DNA of 41,162 nt. It comes from Planctomycetota bacterium (GTDB lineage Bacteria; Planctomycetota; UBA1135; UBA2386). Positions 16,450 to 25,153 of the stretch are shown one piece after another. The first letter of the stretch is position 1, and each line of letters starts with the position of its first letter. Under the pieces are notes generated by a model, which searched no databases, had not been told where the DNA came from, and saw only the letters and a list, made by a program, of their open reading frames with translations. The DNA lies in NCBI GenBank assembly GCA_025459175.1, contig JALORC010000062.1, forward strand, positions 1 to 41,162. The letters are read 5' to 3'. Made by a program: the position numbers and the translations under genes.

Positions 16450-17628
16450 TCAGGCCGATGCGACCGGGGCTTCCGCTTCCTCGATGGCGACGATGTCGCG
16501 GTCGTCGATGTCCGGCGGCGGCCAGATGCAGGCCTCGACCGCCGCCGCGGCGCCGGCGATGTCGGCCGCGGTGGCGGCGAGCTCGGCGACCTTGGTGGCC
16601 GTGCCGTTCGCCTCGTCGATCAGTTCTTCCCCGCGCGCCCGCAGCTGCTGGATCGCCGCCGCCTGGTCGCTGGTCTGCAGCCGCAGCTGGGCGCTGTCGC
16701 TGCGCAGCTGCTGCACGGCCGCCTGCAGCGAGGTGATGGTGTCGCCGAGCGCCTGCACCAGTTCGCGACCGCGGCCCGCCGCCTGTTCGGCCCGGGTCAC
16801 GGCCTCGGCGTTGCCCCGCGCCGCCTCGGCGCTGCGCCGGGACATGGCGCGGACCTCGTCGGCGACCACGGCGAAGCCGTTACCCTGGTCGCCGGCGTGG
16901 GCGGCCTCGATGGTGGCGTTCAGGGCCAACAGGTTGGTCTGGAACGCGACCTGGTCGATCGCGGCCATCACCTGCCGCGTGGTCGCATTGGCGGCGTCCA
17001 CTTCCAGCAGCGTGGCGCTGATCACCGGCAGCGTGGCGAGCACGGTCTCGAGGGTGTGCAGGGCGGCCTCGGCGCCGGCGGTGGTGCTGTCGAGCAGGGC
17101 GCGGGCCGCGGTCGCGTCGGCGGCGGCGACCCGGGTCTGCTGCAGCATGCTGTGCACCAGGCTCGCCTGCGTCTGCGTCGCCCGCTCGGCCTCGGCGCCG
17201 CAGTCACCGAGGCGCTGGGTGCCCGCGTTCAGGCTGGCCGAGTGTTCGCGCAGGCCGTGCACGAACAGGTCGAACCGCAGCGCGAAGCCGTTCCACGCGC
17301 CGACGATGCGCTCCACCTCGACGGGCCCGCGCGCGGGCAGGCTGCGATACAGCGGGCTGCCGTCGAGTTCGACGCCGTCGATCGCCGCCGACAGTTGGTG
17401 CAGCGCCATCAGTTCGCGCCGCAGCAGCCAGCGGCACACGACGAACACCAGGCCGGCCGCGAAGAAGCTGACGCCGACCACGATCCCGAACGACTGCTGC
17501 GGATCGCCGCGGGTCTGGCCGGCGACGACGGCCGCGACCGCGGTGCCACCGAGGGCGGTGGCGGCGGCGGCGCCGGCGGCGACGCGACCCGCGATCGAGA
17601 GTGGTGTACGCATCTTCGCCACCGGCAT
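16450..17628 (-). CDS. Small methyl-accepting chemotaxis-like protein without sensor domain
   Basis: This is a 392-aa membrane protein. Two hydrophobic helices (about 13-36 and 46-68) are separated by only about ten residues, so there is no periplasmic ligand domain. A helical linker follows, then an MCP signalling domain whose tip contains FQTNLLALNATIEAAHAG and GFAVVADEVRAMSRRSAE, near-consensus for CheA/CheW contact. An acidic C-terminal tail follows. No che genes occur in the window. I chose the start at 17628 (with a second Met at 17613) because the upstream open frame overlaps nadA and is not conserved. A GACAAT -10-like sequence lies just upstream. It may sense a cytoplasmic or membrane cue rather than an external ligand. 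Confidence 0.85.
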   Translation of the reverse strand: MPVAKMRTPLSIAGRVAAGAAAATALGGTAVAAVVAGQTRGDPQQSFGIVVGVSFFAAGLVFVVCRWLLRRELMALHQLSAAIDGVELDGSPLYRSLPARGPVEVERIVGAWNGFALRFDLFVHGLREHSASLNAGTQRLGDCGAEAERATQTQASLVHSMLQQTRVAAADATAARALLDSTTAGAEAALHTLETVLATLPVISATLLEVDAANATTRQVMAAIDQVAFQTNLLALNATIEAAHAGDQGNGFAVVADEVRAMSRRSAEAARGNAEAVTRAEQAAGRGRELVQALGDTITSLQAAVQQLRSDSAQLRLQTSDQAAAIQQLRARGEELIDEANGTATKVAELAATAADIAGAAAAVEACIWPPPDIDDRDIVAIEEAEAPVASA

Positions 17629-17687
17629 CGGGATTGTCCGGGGGTGGCTTGAGGGTGGCACGCGAGGTGCGTCCCGGAATGCGACCT

Positions 17688-18653
17688 CTATCCCAGCGCC
17701 AGCATCCGCTCCAACGGCAGCAGCGCGCGCTTGCGCAACTCCTCTGCCATCTCGATGCGCGGCTGCAGGTCGCGCAGCGCCAGGTAGATCTTCTCCAGCG
17801 TGTTCCGCTTCATGTGCGGACACGCATTGCAGCCCTGGCACGCCGCGGTGCGATCCTCGTACGGCACCTCGATCAGCTCCTTGTGCGGTGCGTGCTTCTT
17901 CATCGTGTGCAGGATCCCGGTCTCGGTGCCGACGATGTAGCGCTTGCCGGCGTCCTTCTGCACGAACTCGAGCAGCTTGCTGGTCGAACCCACGAAGTCG
18001 GCGAGCTGCAGCACGTGCTCCTCGCACTCCGGGTGGGCGATGAACTTCGCGTCCGGGTTGCGCGCCTTCAGCGCCGCGATCTTCTGCGAGCTGAACGTCT
18101 CGTGCACCATGCACGCACCCGGCCACAGGTCCATCTGCCGCCCGGTCTTCTTGATCAGGAACGCGCCGAGGTTCTTGTCCGGCCCGAACAGGATCGGCTT
18201 GCCGGCCGGCACCGAACGGATCACGCGTTCGGCATTGCTCGACGTGCAGATGATGTCGCTCTCGGCCTTGGTCGCCGCGCTGCAGTTGATGTACATCACG
18301 ACGTGGTGCTCGGGATGCTTCTGCTTCCACGCGCGCAGCCGGTCGGCGGGGCACTGTTCGGCCAGCGAACAGCCGGCCTCGAGGTCGGGGATGATCACGA
18401 CCTTGCTCGGATTGACGATCTTCGCCGTCTCCGCCATGAAGTGCACGCCACAGAACAGGATCACCTCGGCGTCCTTCGCGTCGCGCGCGCGCTTGGCCAG
18501 CTCGAGCGAGTCGCCGAGATGGTCGGCCAGGTCCTGGATGTCGGGGTCCTGGTAGTAGTGCGCGAGGATCACCGCCTTGCGTTCGCGGCGCAGGCGATCG
18601 ATCTCGGCGAACAGGTCGAGCCGCGGGTCGACGGGGGGATGCACGGTCGGCAT
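17688..18653 (-). CDS. nadA: Quinolinate synthase NadA
   Basis: This 321-aa enzyme condenses iminoaspartate with dihydroxyacetone phosphate to quinolinate in de novo NAD synthesis, using a [4Fe-4S] cluster. The cluster ligands are visible: Cys95 in AGCSLAEQC, Cys181 in PGACMVHE, and a cysteine of the CQGCNACPH motif (272-278, probably Cys278). AHYYQDPDIQDLAD near the N-terminus and GDSLELA are diagnostic. The length is normal. The start at 18653 is the first Met after a likely promoter. nadB and nadC are not nearby. It is transcribed divergently from the helical-repeat gene. Confidence 0.96.
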   Translation of the reverse strand: MPTVHPPVDPRLDLFAEIDRLRRERKAVILAHYYQDPDIQDLADHLGDSLELAKRARDAKDAEVILFCGVHFMAETAKIVNPSKVVIIPDLEAGCSLAEQCPADRLRAWKQKHPEHHVVMYINCSAATKAESDIICTSSNAERVIRSVPAGKPILFGPDKNLGAFLIKKTGRQMDLWPGACMVHETFSSQKIAALKARNPDAKFIAHPECEEHVLQLADFVGSTSKLLEFVQKDAGKRYIVGTETGILHTMKKHAPHKELIEVPYEDRTAACQGCNACPHMKRNTLEKIYLALRDLQPRIEMAEELRKRALLPLERMLALG

Positions 18654-18659
18654 GGCCGG

Positions 18660-18687
18660 ATCATCGGCCGGGGGCCGGCCCGTGCAA
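18660..18687 (-). promoter_or_regulatory. Candidate nadA promoter
   Basis: On the minus strand TTGCAC (18682-18687) and GATGAT (18660-18665) are separated by 16 bases, and the -10 ends six bases before the nadA ATG. This is the only case in the window where I see a fair -35 together with a leaderless-type -10. Confidence 0.4.
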
Positions 18688-18718
18688 GACCGGCACTGGA
18701 ACGAGGCCCGGCACCGCC

Positions 18719-18724
18719 TACGCT
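18719..18724 (+). promoter_or_regulatory. Candidate -10 (TACGCT) of a leaderless transcript
   Basis: CCTACGCT ends seven bases before the proposed TTG start of the helical-repeat gene. The same TACGCT hexamer lies before the Clp N-domain gene and the DUF1570-like gene. Confidence 0.35.
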
Positions 18725-18731
18725 GCGCGCG

Positions 18732-20045
18732 TTGAGTGCGGACAAGCTCGAGAACCCGGCCGAGATCGCGCCGTCGTCGACGCGGCTGGGGCTGCTGCAG
18801 CGCGGTCGCGGTGCCGGCTTCCTCATGGCCCTGCGCGACGGCCCGGAGGCCCGCGACGACCTGCTGCACTGCGTGCTGCACGACCCGCGCGTCGATCACG
18901 AACTCGAGGCACGCGCCCGCTACTACGCCGAGCTGGTGGTGGCCCTGACGCTGCCGCTCGACCCGGTGCTGACCGCCCTGCACGCGGTCGAGACCGTGCA
19001 GCTCGGCCACGAAGTGCTCGCCGCGCTGTGGCGGCTCGAGCACGTGCCGGCGCGCGACGTGGTGGCCGGCGAACGCACCGCCGAGCCGGTGCTGGCCGGC
19101 ATCGTCGAGTGCCTGTGGGCCACCGGCCGGGCCACGGCCGTGCAGCTGCCGGTGCGCGCGCGGGCGATCTGGCGGCGCTTCGATCTGCGGCACGCCGACT
19201 GCGCGCGGGCGCTGCTGCCGCCGGCGGCGCTGTCCGAGCTGTCGACGCTGTCGTTCGACGAACTGCTCGAGGCGGCGCGCGGGCCCCGATCGGTGCGCCG
19301 CGATCGGCTGCTCGGCGAGCTGTGCGCCCGTGGCGACGAGGTGACGCGCGCGCGGCTCGCCGCGGTCGTGCACGAGGAGTTCGTCTACGAACGAGTGCTG
19401 CTGGCGGCGCGCGCGCTCGGCCTGCTCGGCGACGAACGCCTGCTGCCGCTGGCCGAGGATCACTTCGCGCGCGAGGACGTGTTCGCGGACAGCAAGCGGC
19501 GGCTGCGCGGGGACGTGCGCATGCGGCGCAGCTGCCTCGCCGAGTACGTGCAATACCTGCCGCCGCCGATGGCGCTGGCGTTGGCGCGCGACTACCACCG
19601 CCGCGGTGGCTACTTCACGACCGTCGCCGGCTGCGTGTTCCAGGAGCATGCGACGACGGCCGATCGCGATGCCCTCGAGGCGGCGGTCGCGGCGCGCCGG
19701 CGCGACGAGGGCGGCATCGACGTGATCTGCGAACTCGACGCCCTCGGCAAGCTCGGCGATCCACGCTCGGCCCCGTTGCTGGTCGAGGTCGCGCGCGACG
19801 CGGCCTACAGCCATGCGCGGCGGCGCGCGGTGCACGCGTTGTCGGCGATGCCGGAACTGGAGGTCGCGCAGCAGGTGTTGCGCGAGGCGCTGTGGGACTG
19901 CGAGGACGAGGCGGTCGCCGATGGCTGCGCGTTCCTGCCGCAGCTCGATGCAGAGGCGCGGGCCCGGGTCGCGGTGATGGCGGGCCATCCGCTGGTCGAG
20001 GCCGAACTCGCGGCGCGGGCGGAGCGGCGACTGCGGCGGGGCTGA
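18732..20045 (+). CDS. HEAT-like helical repeat protein of unknown function
   Basis: This is a 437-aa soluble protein built almost entirely of short amphipathic helices with repeated ALGLLGD and ALGKLGDPRSAPLL patterns. The latter is typical of HEAT/PBS-lyase-like repeats, so it is probably a protein-protein scaffold. No signal peptide, membrane helix or catalytic motif is seen. The start is uncertain: TTG at 18732 fits the -10 spacing, and ATG at 18825 is an in-frame alternative giving 406 aa. It is divergent from nadA and stands alone on its strand. Confidence 0.7.
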   Translation: MSADKLENPAEIAPSSTRLGLLQRGRGAGFLMALRDGPEARDDLLHCVLHDPRVDHELEARARYYAELVVALTLPLDPVLTALHAVETVQLGHEVLAALWRLEHVPARDVVAGERTAEPVLAGIVECLWATGRATAVQLPVRARAIWRRFDLRHADCARALLPPAALSELSTLSFDELLEAARGPRSVRRDRLLGELCARGDEVTRARLAAVVHEEFVYERVLLAARALGLLGDERLLPLAEDHFAREDVFADSKRRLRGDVRMRRSCLAEYVQYLPPPMALALARDYHRRGGYFTTVAGCVFQEHATTADRDALEAAVAARRRDEGGIDVICELDALGKLGDPRSAPLLVEVARDAAYSHARRRAVHALSAMPELEVAQQVLREALWDCEDEAVADGCAFLPQLDAEARARVAVMAGHPLVEAELAARAERRLRRG

Positions 20046-20113
20046 GCGCATCACCTGCTGCACGGCCCGCTCCGTCGCCAGGAGGGCAGCTCCGCGGCGT
20101 CGACGGCGCGGGC

Positions 20114-22126
20114 TCAGGGATAGAAGATCGAGAGCCCGAACTGGCCGGCGCTGGCGATCTGCGCGCTCGTGAAGTCGATCGACACGTCTTCGCCGAAGCC
20201 AGGGCCGTAGTTGGCGGTGATCCAGTCCGGAGCCAGGCCGAACTGCAGCGAGAACCGGTCGCTCGCCGAGACGCGCAGCAGGCCCAGGGTGGACAGCCAG
20301 CTGATCGAGTAGATCGGTCCGGTGGCTACCGGCAGCGGACCGATCGGCGCGTAGCCGCTGCCGCCGTTGACGTAGATGAAGAGGTTGCCGACGTTGTCGC
20401 CGGTGATGAAGGCCGGCACCCCGTCGACGCAGGCGATCGACTTCCGATCGACGCCGCCGTCCTGGATGATCGCCTTCGCCGCGCGCGTCGGGCCGTCGAA
20501 CACGTAGATGTTGCCGTCGTTCGACAACGCGTGGATCTCCACGCCCGTCGCCGTGTCGGTGTTGCCGATGGCGATCTCGCGCACCTCGCCGCCGAGGAAG
20601 AACGAGCGCCAGACCTCGGTCGTCGAGCCGTAGTTGAAGACGTGGGCGAACTGCGTGCTGCCGGCGATGACCTCGAGGCTGCCGTTGCCGTCCAGATCGG
20701 CGACCTTCACCTCGCGGTAGCTCGGGCCGCTGAACCCGCCCGCATTGACCTGCCACAGCTGGCTCCAGCCGGTCGTGGTCCGGTTGACGCACGTGATGGC
20801 ACCGCTGGCGACGAACAGCTCCATGTCGCCGTCCCCGTTCACGTCCGCCAGCTCGAGGTCGAACGGCGACGAGGAGGAGGTGTTGGGGAGCGGCGGTGAC
20901 ACGTGTTCGAGGGCCAGCGTCGCGGCGTCGAACGTCAGCAGCACCGGGCCGTTGCTCCAGCTCTGGTTGACGGTGGCGCAGATCAACTCCTGGGTGCCGT
21001 CGCCGTCGATGTCACCGCGCACCGGGCCGATGAAGTTGCCCGCGATGTTGGGGCTGGTCCACTCGATCGCCTGCGTGGCGGCGTTCGCCACGTAGAAGTA
21101 GTCGGGTCCGGTCGAGGTCAGACCGGCGCCGAACACGATCTCGACCTGCCCGTCGCCGTCGATGTCGCCGGCCGCGACGTTGGTGACGCCGTGTTCCTGG
21201 TTGTTGACGAAGAACTGCTGTTGTTGGGTGACGCTGTCGAAGACGCGCACGTCGCCCCACTGGCCCTCGCCGATCAGGATCTCGAGATTGGCATCGCCGT
21301 CGACGTTGGCGATGGTGAGGCAGTCGATGTCGCCCAGCGGCAAGGACCACTTCGGCAGCTGCGTGTCGATGTCGAACGCCCAGGCCCAATTCCAGTCCTC
21401 GGCGAACACCAGCTCCGCGCGGCCGTCGCCGTCGATGTCGGCGCTGTCGATGTCCATGCCGAAGCCGTTCTGCCACTGGAACTGCACGAGGCGAGTGGCG
21501 CAGTCGACGACGCGGCCGCTGGTCAGGGCGATCTCGAGCGCCGGATCATTGTCCATCTGCGCGATCGTCAGGTCGTTGCCACCGGCGCCCGCGACGGTCC
21601 ACAACAGGGCTCCGGCCGAGGTGCGCGCCTGCAACGTGGTCGCCGTGCACACGACGACGTCGGTGTCGCCGTCGTTGTCGACGTCGGCCAGCGCCAGGCC
21701 GCGCAGATCAGCCTGCGCCGTGGCGAACGAGGTCAGCAGTTGGCGGTTGGCCTGGTTCCAGATCTCCACCCCGCCGTTCCTGGTCGCGATCACGATCTCG
21801 GGGCCGTTCGCCGGCAACACGTCGGCGACCGCGGTGCGGACGACGGGGTTGGTCTCGGTGTAGACCGGACTCGTGAACACTTGGTCGTAACCGTTCGTGG
21901 TCGGATTGAATCGGTGGAGGATCCAGTATCGGGCCGCACTGCTGAAGCCGGTGGCGCCGCACGGCACCAGCAGCTCGGTGTTGCCGTTGACGGCGCTGAT
22001 CCGGAAACCGGCGCTGCCGATACCGGTGCCATAGGCGAAGTACGAGCGTTCAGCGGTTTGTGGAACCTGCGCCGAGGCGATGCTCGCGAGGGCAATTGCG
22101 CTGATGAAGTGCAAGACTGGAATCAT
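20114..22126 (-). CDS. Exported FG-GAP/VCBS repeat protein (beta-propeller)
   Basis: This is a 670-aa secreted protein with a signal peptide (residues 1-18, ending Ile-Ala-Ser-Ala). The body carries at least six DxDxDG-type loops spaced about 45-60 residues apart (for example DVDNDGDTD, DIDGDGRAE, DIDGDGQVE, DVNGDGDME, DLDGNGSLE). These are the Ca2+-binding hallmark of FG-GAP/VCBS repeats, which fold into integrin-like propellers. No catalytic domain is attached. A strong AGGAG lies about eight bases before the ATG at 22126, unusual in this window, with TATCGT 22 bases upstream of the start. The role is probably surface structure or adhesion. Confidence 0.85.
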   Translation of the reverse strand: MIPVLHFISAIALASIASAQVPQTAERSYFAYGTGIGSAGFRISAVNGNTELLVPCGATGFSSAARYWILHRFNPTTNGYDQVFTSPVYTETNPVVRTAVADVLPANGPEIVIATRNGGVEIWNQANRQLLTSFATAQADLRGLALADVDNDGDTDVVVCTATTLQARTSAGALLWTVAGAGGNDLTIAQMDNDPALEIALTSGRVVDCATRLVQFQWQNGFGMDIDSADIDGDGRAELVFAEDWNWAWAFDIDTQLPKWSLPLGDIDCLTIANVDGDANLEILIGEGQWGDVRVFDSVTQQQQFFVNNQEHGVTNVAAGDIDGDGQVEIVFGAGLTSTGPDYFYVANAATQAIEWTSPNIAGNFIGPVRGDIDGDGTQELICATVNQSWSNGPVLLTFDAATLALEHVSPPLPNTSSSSPFDLELADVNGDGDMELFVASGAITCVNRTTTGWSQLWQVNAGGFSGPSYREVKVADLDGNGSLEVIAGSTQFAHVFNYGSTTEVWRSFFLGGEVREIAIGNTDTATGVEIHALSNDGNIYVFDGPTRAAKAIIQDGGVDRKSIACVDGVPAFITGDNVGNLFIYVNGGSGYAPIGPLPVATGPIYSISWLSTLGLLRVSASDRFSLQFGLAPDWITANYGPGFGEDVSIDFTSAQIASAGQFGLSIFYP

Positions 22127-22148
22127 CGGGGGTCTCCTTGGAGCGGGA

Positions 22149-22154
22149 ACGATA
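22149..22154 (-). promoter_or_regulatory. Candidate -10 (TATCGT) for the VCBS gene
   Basis: On the minus strand TATCGT is followed by a 22-base leader that contains AAGGAG, so this transcript, unlike many neighbours, seems to have a conventional ribosome binding site. Confidence 0.4.
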
Positions 22155-22208
22155 CCGAGGCCGATCGAACCCGCAACCACCCGACCGGTCGCCGCCGCCG
22201 CTGTGCGC

Positions 22209-23471
22209 TCAGTTGTTGGCGACCTTCTCGAGCCAGACCCGGAACGGCTCGTCGAGGTCCTCGACCGCGCGGCCCATCACGCGGTCGAACAACGAACTGC
22301 TGTCGCCCTTGCGTTCGCCGAGCGCCTGCCGCACGAAGTCCAGGAACGGCGCGCGGGTCGCCGGCTGGTTGTCGGGCTCGAGCAGCCACGCGGTGAACAT
22401 CGTCGCCGCCGACCAGTTCACCGCGGTGGCGAGATCGTCGGTCAGATAGAAGCTGCCGTACATCGGCAGGTGCAGCAGGTGCGTGAGCCGGTAGCTACGG
22501 CCGAGCGCACCGAGCGCCTGCATGTCCTGCGCCCGCAGCGACCCCGGCGCGGCGAAGCCGGGCGGGCCCTGCATCGACAGCTCCATGCGCATCGACAGGC
22601 CGATCTCGAGCCACGAGCAGACGCGATCGCGTGGGTCCTGGCGGCTGACCTCGCCGATCAGCGTGTGGTAGAGCAGCGCGTGGGTGCCGACGAAGAACAG
22701 CTGCTCGGGGCGTTCGGGCGCCGGGCCGCGGTAGAAGGTGCGCGCGACGTCGCCGTGCGGCGCCGGCTCGTGGTACGGCCGCGGCCGGAAACCCCACTTC
22801 GGGAACTCCTCGGGCCGCCGGTAGGTGATCACCTCGATCGGTCGCAGCACCTCGCGCAGGCCGAGGTCCGCCCCGAACGCGTCGTGCCACTCGACGGCGA
22901 GCCGTTCGAGATCGAACAGCGCCGCGGTGTTCGCGCGCAGCCCGGCCGAACAGCGCAGCGCGAAGCGTTCGCCGACCAGCCGCAGCGGGTGCTCGGCGAG
23001 CTCCGCCTCGAGTTGCTCGAAGCTCAGGCGCTTGCCCTCGTGCAGCCACAGCCATCCCTTCGGGCCGCGCTGGTGGCCCAGGAACTCGTGCGCCTTCACG
23101 TTGTCGGCGTCGTGCAGCACGACCCACAGCGCCTGCAGCCGCGCGAGGCCGGGCAGCTCCGCCTGCTGCGCTTCGTCGATCAGGTATTCCTGCGCCTTCG
23201 GCCGGTCCTGCATCTGCGCGCGGCGGAGCAGGAAGGTGCGCACGCGATCGCCGACGCGGTCGATCGCCTTCAGCTCGCTGCGCGCGACGCGCACCCGCTT
23301 GCCGCCCTGCAGCAGCACGAGCTCGCCGGCGGCGAACGGATCGACGACGCGGCCGGTGACGATGCGGCCGTCGGTGCGGGTCACGCGGTCGCGCAGATCG
23401 TCCTGCGCCGGCAGCGCGGGCACGACAGCCAGGGCGAGCGAGAGCAGCCAGTGACGCGACAGCGGACCCAT
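22209..23471 (-). CDS. Exported DUF1570-like protein with degenerate metalloprotease region
   Basis: This is a 420-aa protein with a signal peptide (residues 1-23, ending Pro-Ala-Gln). An N-terminal small beta domain (TDGRIVTGRVVDPFAAGE onward) is followed by a helical stretch. The C-terminal half resembles planctomycete DUF1570 gluzincin-like proteins: VGTHALLYHTLIGEVS, then a WLEIGLSMRME helix where family members usually have a HExxH and a downstream W-x-x-E-G-L. The HExxH itself is not present, so peptidase activity is doubtful. I chose the start at 23471 for the signal peptide and for the TACGCT element six bases upstream; an in-frame Met at 23501 gives a poorer N-terminus. Confidence 0.7.
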   Translation of the reverse strand: MGPLSRHWLLSLALAVVPALPAQDDLRDRVTRTDGRIVTGRVVDPFAAGELVLLQGGKRVRVARSELKAIDRVGDRVRTFLLRRAQMQDRPKAQEYLIDEAQQAELPGLARLQALWVVLHDADNVKAHEFLGHQRGPKGWLWLHEGKRLSFEQLEAELAEHPLRLVGERFALRCSAGLRANTAALFDLERLAVEWHDAFGADLGLREVLRPIEVITYRRPEEFPKWGFRPRPYHEPAPHGDVARTFYRGPAPERPEQLFFVGTHALLYHTLIGEVSRQDPRDRVCSWLEIGLSMRMELSMQGPPGFAAPGSLRAQDMQALGALGRSYRLTHLLHLPMYGSFYLTDDLATAVNWSAATMFTAWLLEPDNQPATRAPFLDFVRQALGERKGDSSSLFDRVMGRAVEDLDEPFRVWLEKVANN

Positions 23472-23477
23472 GCGCAC

Positions 23478-23483
23478 AGCGTA
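23478..23483 (-). promoter_or_regulatory. Candidate -10 (TACGCT) of a leaderless transcript
   Basis: On the minus strand GGCTACGCT ends six bases before the ATG of the DUF1570-like gene. Confidence 0.4.
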
Positions 23484-23509
23484 GCCGGGGAAGGTGGCCA
23501 CGGGTCGGT

Positions 23510-25153
23510 TCAGCGCGGCCGCAGCAGCCGGCGCACGTTGGCGGTGCCGATCCAGTTGCCGAGCGTGGCTGTGATACTGCCGTAGAGCATCGCCGCGCCG
23601 ACCACCAGCAGCGCCGCGTCACCGAGCTCGGCCGGGTCCGGCCGCCAGACCAGCAGTTCGGGGTGCCAGCGCCACCACGCGATCACCACCGGCGCGCAGG
23701 CGAGTTCGAAGCCGGCCACCAGCAGCAGCGCGGCGAGGAAGCTGCGGCCACCCTGCAGCACCTGCCCGCCCTGGTCGGGCTGCATCAGGCGCGGCCACGT
23801 GCCGACCACCGCCAGCACGCCGAGCGCCGTGCAGTTGCCGCCGAGGCCGATGCCGACGAAGGTCAGCAGCACCGATCCGTCGGCACCGAGCAGCCACGCG
23901 CCGAACCCGGTGACCAGCAGAAGTGGCCAGCACAGGAACACGAACACCGCCTGCAGCTTGCCGCGCAGCAGCGACTGCGGCGCGACCGGCGACGCCATGT
24001 ACAGCGACCACTGCGGCCCGTCCCACAGCACCAGTCGCCCCATGTGTGCATAGAGCACCAGCAGCACGGCGAGGAACCAGTGCACCAGCAACACCGCGAG
24101 GTGTTGCACGGGCCGCGGCAGCCGCGCATCGGCGAGCAGGCCAGCGACCAGCACCTGGTTGCGGCACAGGCCGAACACCAGCACCGCGAACACCAGGAAC
24201 CCGATCAGCGCGCCCGGCTGCTGCAGCACCTGCGCGAACTCCTTCTTGCGCACGGCGGCGCTCGGCGCGCTCGGCCAGCGGCGGCCGCGGCCGCGCCACA
24301 GCGGCGGTTCGGCGGCGAGATGGCGTTCGCAGGCGCGCGGGTGCAGCAGCGCCACGGCGACGAACGCGAGCACGCTGCCACCGAGCCACGCGAGCAGCCG
24401 CAGCAGCGCGGTCGGTTCGAACGTGCCGCCGGCGGCGTCGGTGAGCAGCCGCGCCGCGCTGGCGACCGCCCACGGCAGTTCGTGCGGCGCCGCGGCGGTG
24501 GCGATCGCGTTCTGCATGCGTTGCGGCCCCGACGCGAACAGCGTCAGCAGCAACCAGGTCATGAACCCGACCGAGGCCAGCGCGCTGATCACGACGAAGC
24601 ACAGCCGCAACCAGCGGCCGGCGAAGAAGCGCACCAGCACGATCTGCGTCGCCAGCAGCGTCGCCAGCAGCGGCGCGGTGGCGCCGACCACCGCGACCGG
24701 CACCAGCGCGTAGGCCCAGCCCGGCGCCGCACGCGCGTGCAGCACCGCCATCACGAACGGACCGGCGAGCGCCAGCGCCCACGTGGTGGACAGGAAGATC
24801 GCGCGCAGCAGCGCCTGCAGCGGGCCGCGAAAGGCCGCGATCGGCGCCGTTCGCCACAGCGGCAGCTCCGGCGCCTCGAACAGCTGTCGCTGCGCGAGCG
24901 CGAGCCCGAGCCAGGTCGCGACCAAGGGGCACGCCATCAGGCCATAGCCGAGCAGTCCGTGCAGCGAGTCGCCGCCGCTCTGGCGGTGGATCGTCACCAG
25001 CAGAGGGCGATGCCCGAGCAGCTGCAGAGCGAACAGCCACGAGATCGCGGCCAGCAGCGCGTGGCCGAACAGCACGCCGAGGGCCAGCCGGCGGCCGGCG
25101 GCGGTGGCAACCAGGTTGCCCAGCACCCGCAGATCGGCGCGGAGCAGGCTCAT
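23510..25153 (-). CDS. ABC transporter permease (large membrane subunit)
   Basis: This is a 547-aa polytopic membrane protein with about 12 hydrophobic helices and a basic cytoplasmic stretch in the middle (RGRGRRWPSAPSAAVRKKEF). This fits a duplicated ABC-2/ABC exporter permease. Its ATG overlaps the stop of the ATPase gene as ATGA, so the two are translationally coupled and form one exporter. The substrate is unknown. Similar two-gene exporters with a YSHGTRKK-type ATPase occur widely and are often only described as ABC-2 type. The longer upstream open frame overlaps the ATPase gene and is spurious. Confidence 0.85.
   Translation of the reverse strand: MSLLRADLRVLGNLVATAAGRRLALGVLFGHALLAAISWLFALQLLGHRPLLVTIHRQSGGDSLHGLLGYGLMACPLVATWLGLALAQRQLFEAPELPLWRTAPIAAFRGPLQALLRAIFLSTTWALALAGPFVMAVLHARAAPGWAYALVPVAVVGATAPLLATLLATQIVLVRFFAGRWLRLCFVVISALASVGFMTWLLLTLFASGPQRMQNAIATAAAPHELPWAVASAARLLTDAAGGTFEPTALLRLLAWLGGSVLAFVAVALLHPRACERHLAAEPPLWRGRGRRWPSAPSAAVRKKEFAQVLQQPGALIGFLVFAVLVFGLCRNQVLVAGLLADARLPRPVQHLAVLLVHWFLAVLLVLYAHMGRLVLWDGPQWSLYMASPVAPQSLLRGKLQAVFVFLCWPLLLVTGFGAWLLGADGSVLLTFVGIGLGGNCTALGVLAVVGTWPRLMQPDQGGQVLQGGRSFLAALLLVAGFELACAPVVIAWWRWHPELLVWRPDPAELGDAALLVVGAAMLYGSITATLGNWIGTANVRRLLRPR

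Noticed and set aside
14865..17628. zwf, opcA and the chemoreceptor-like gene as one operon
   Set aside because: They share a strand, but the receptor stop is 43 bases upstream of zwf without overlap and there is no functional link. Only zwf-opcA is clearly coupled.
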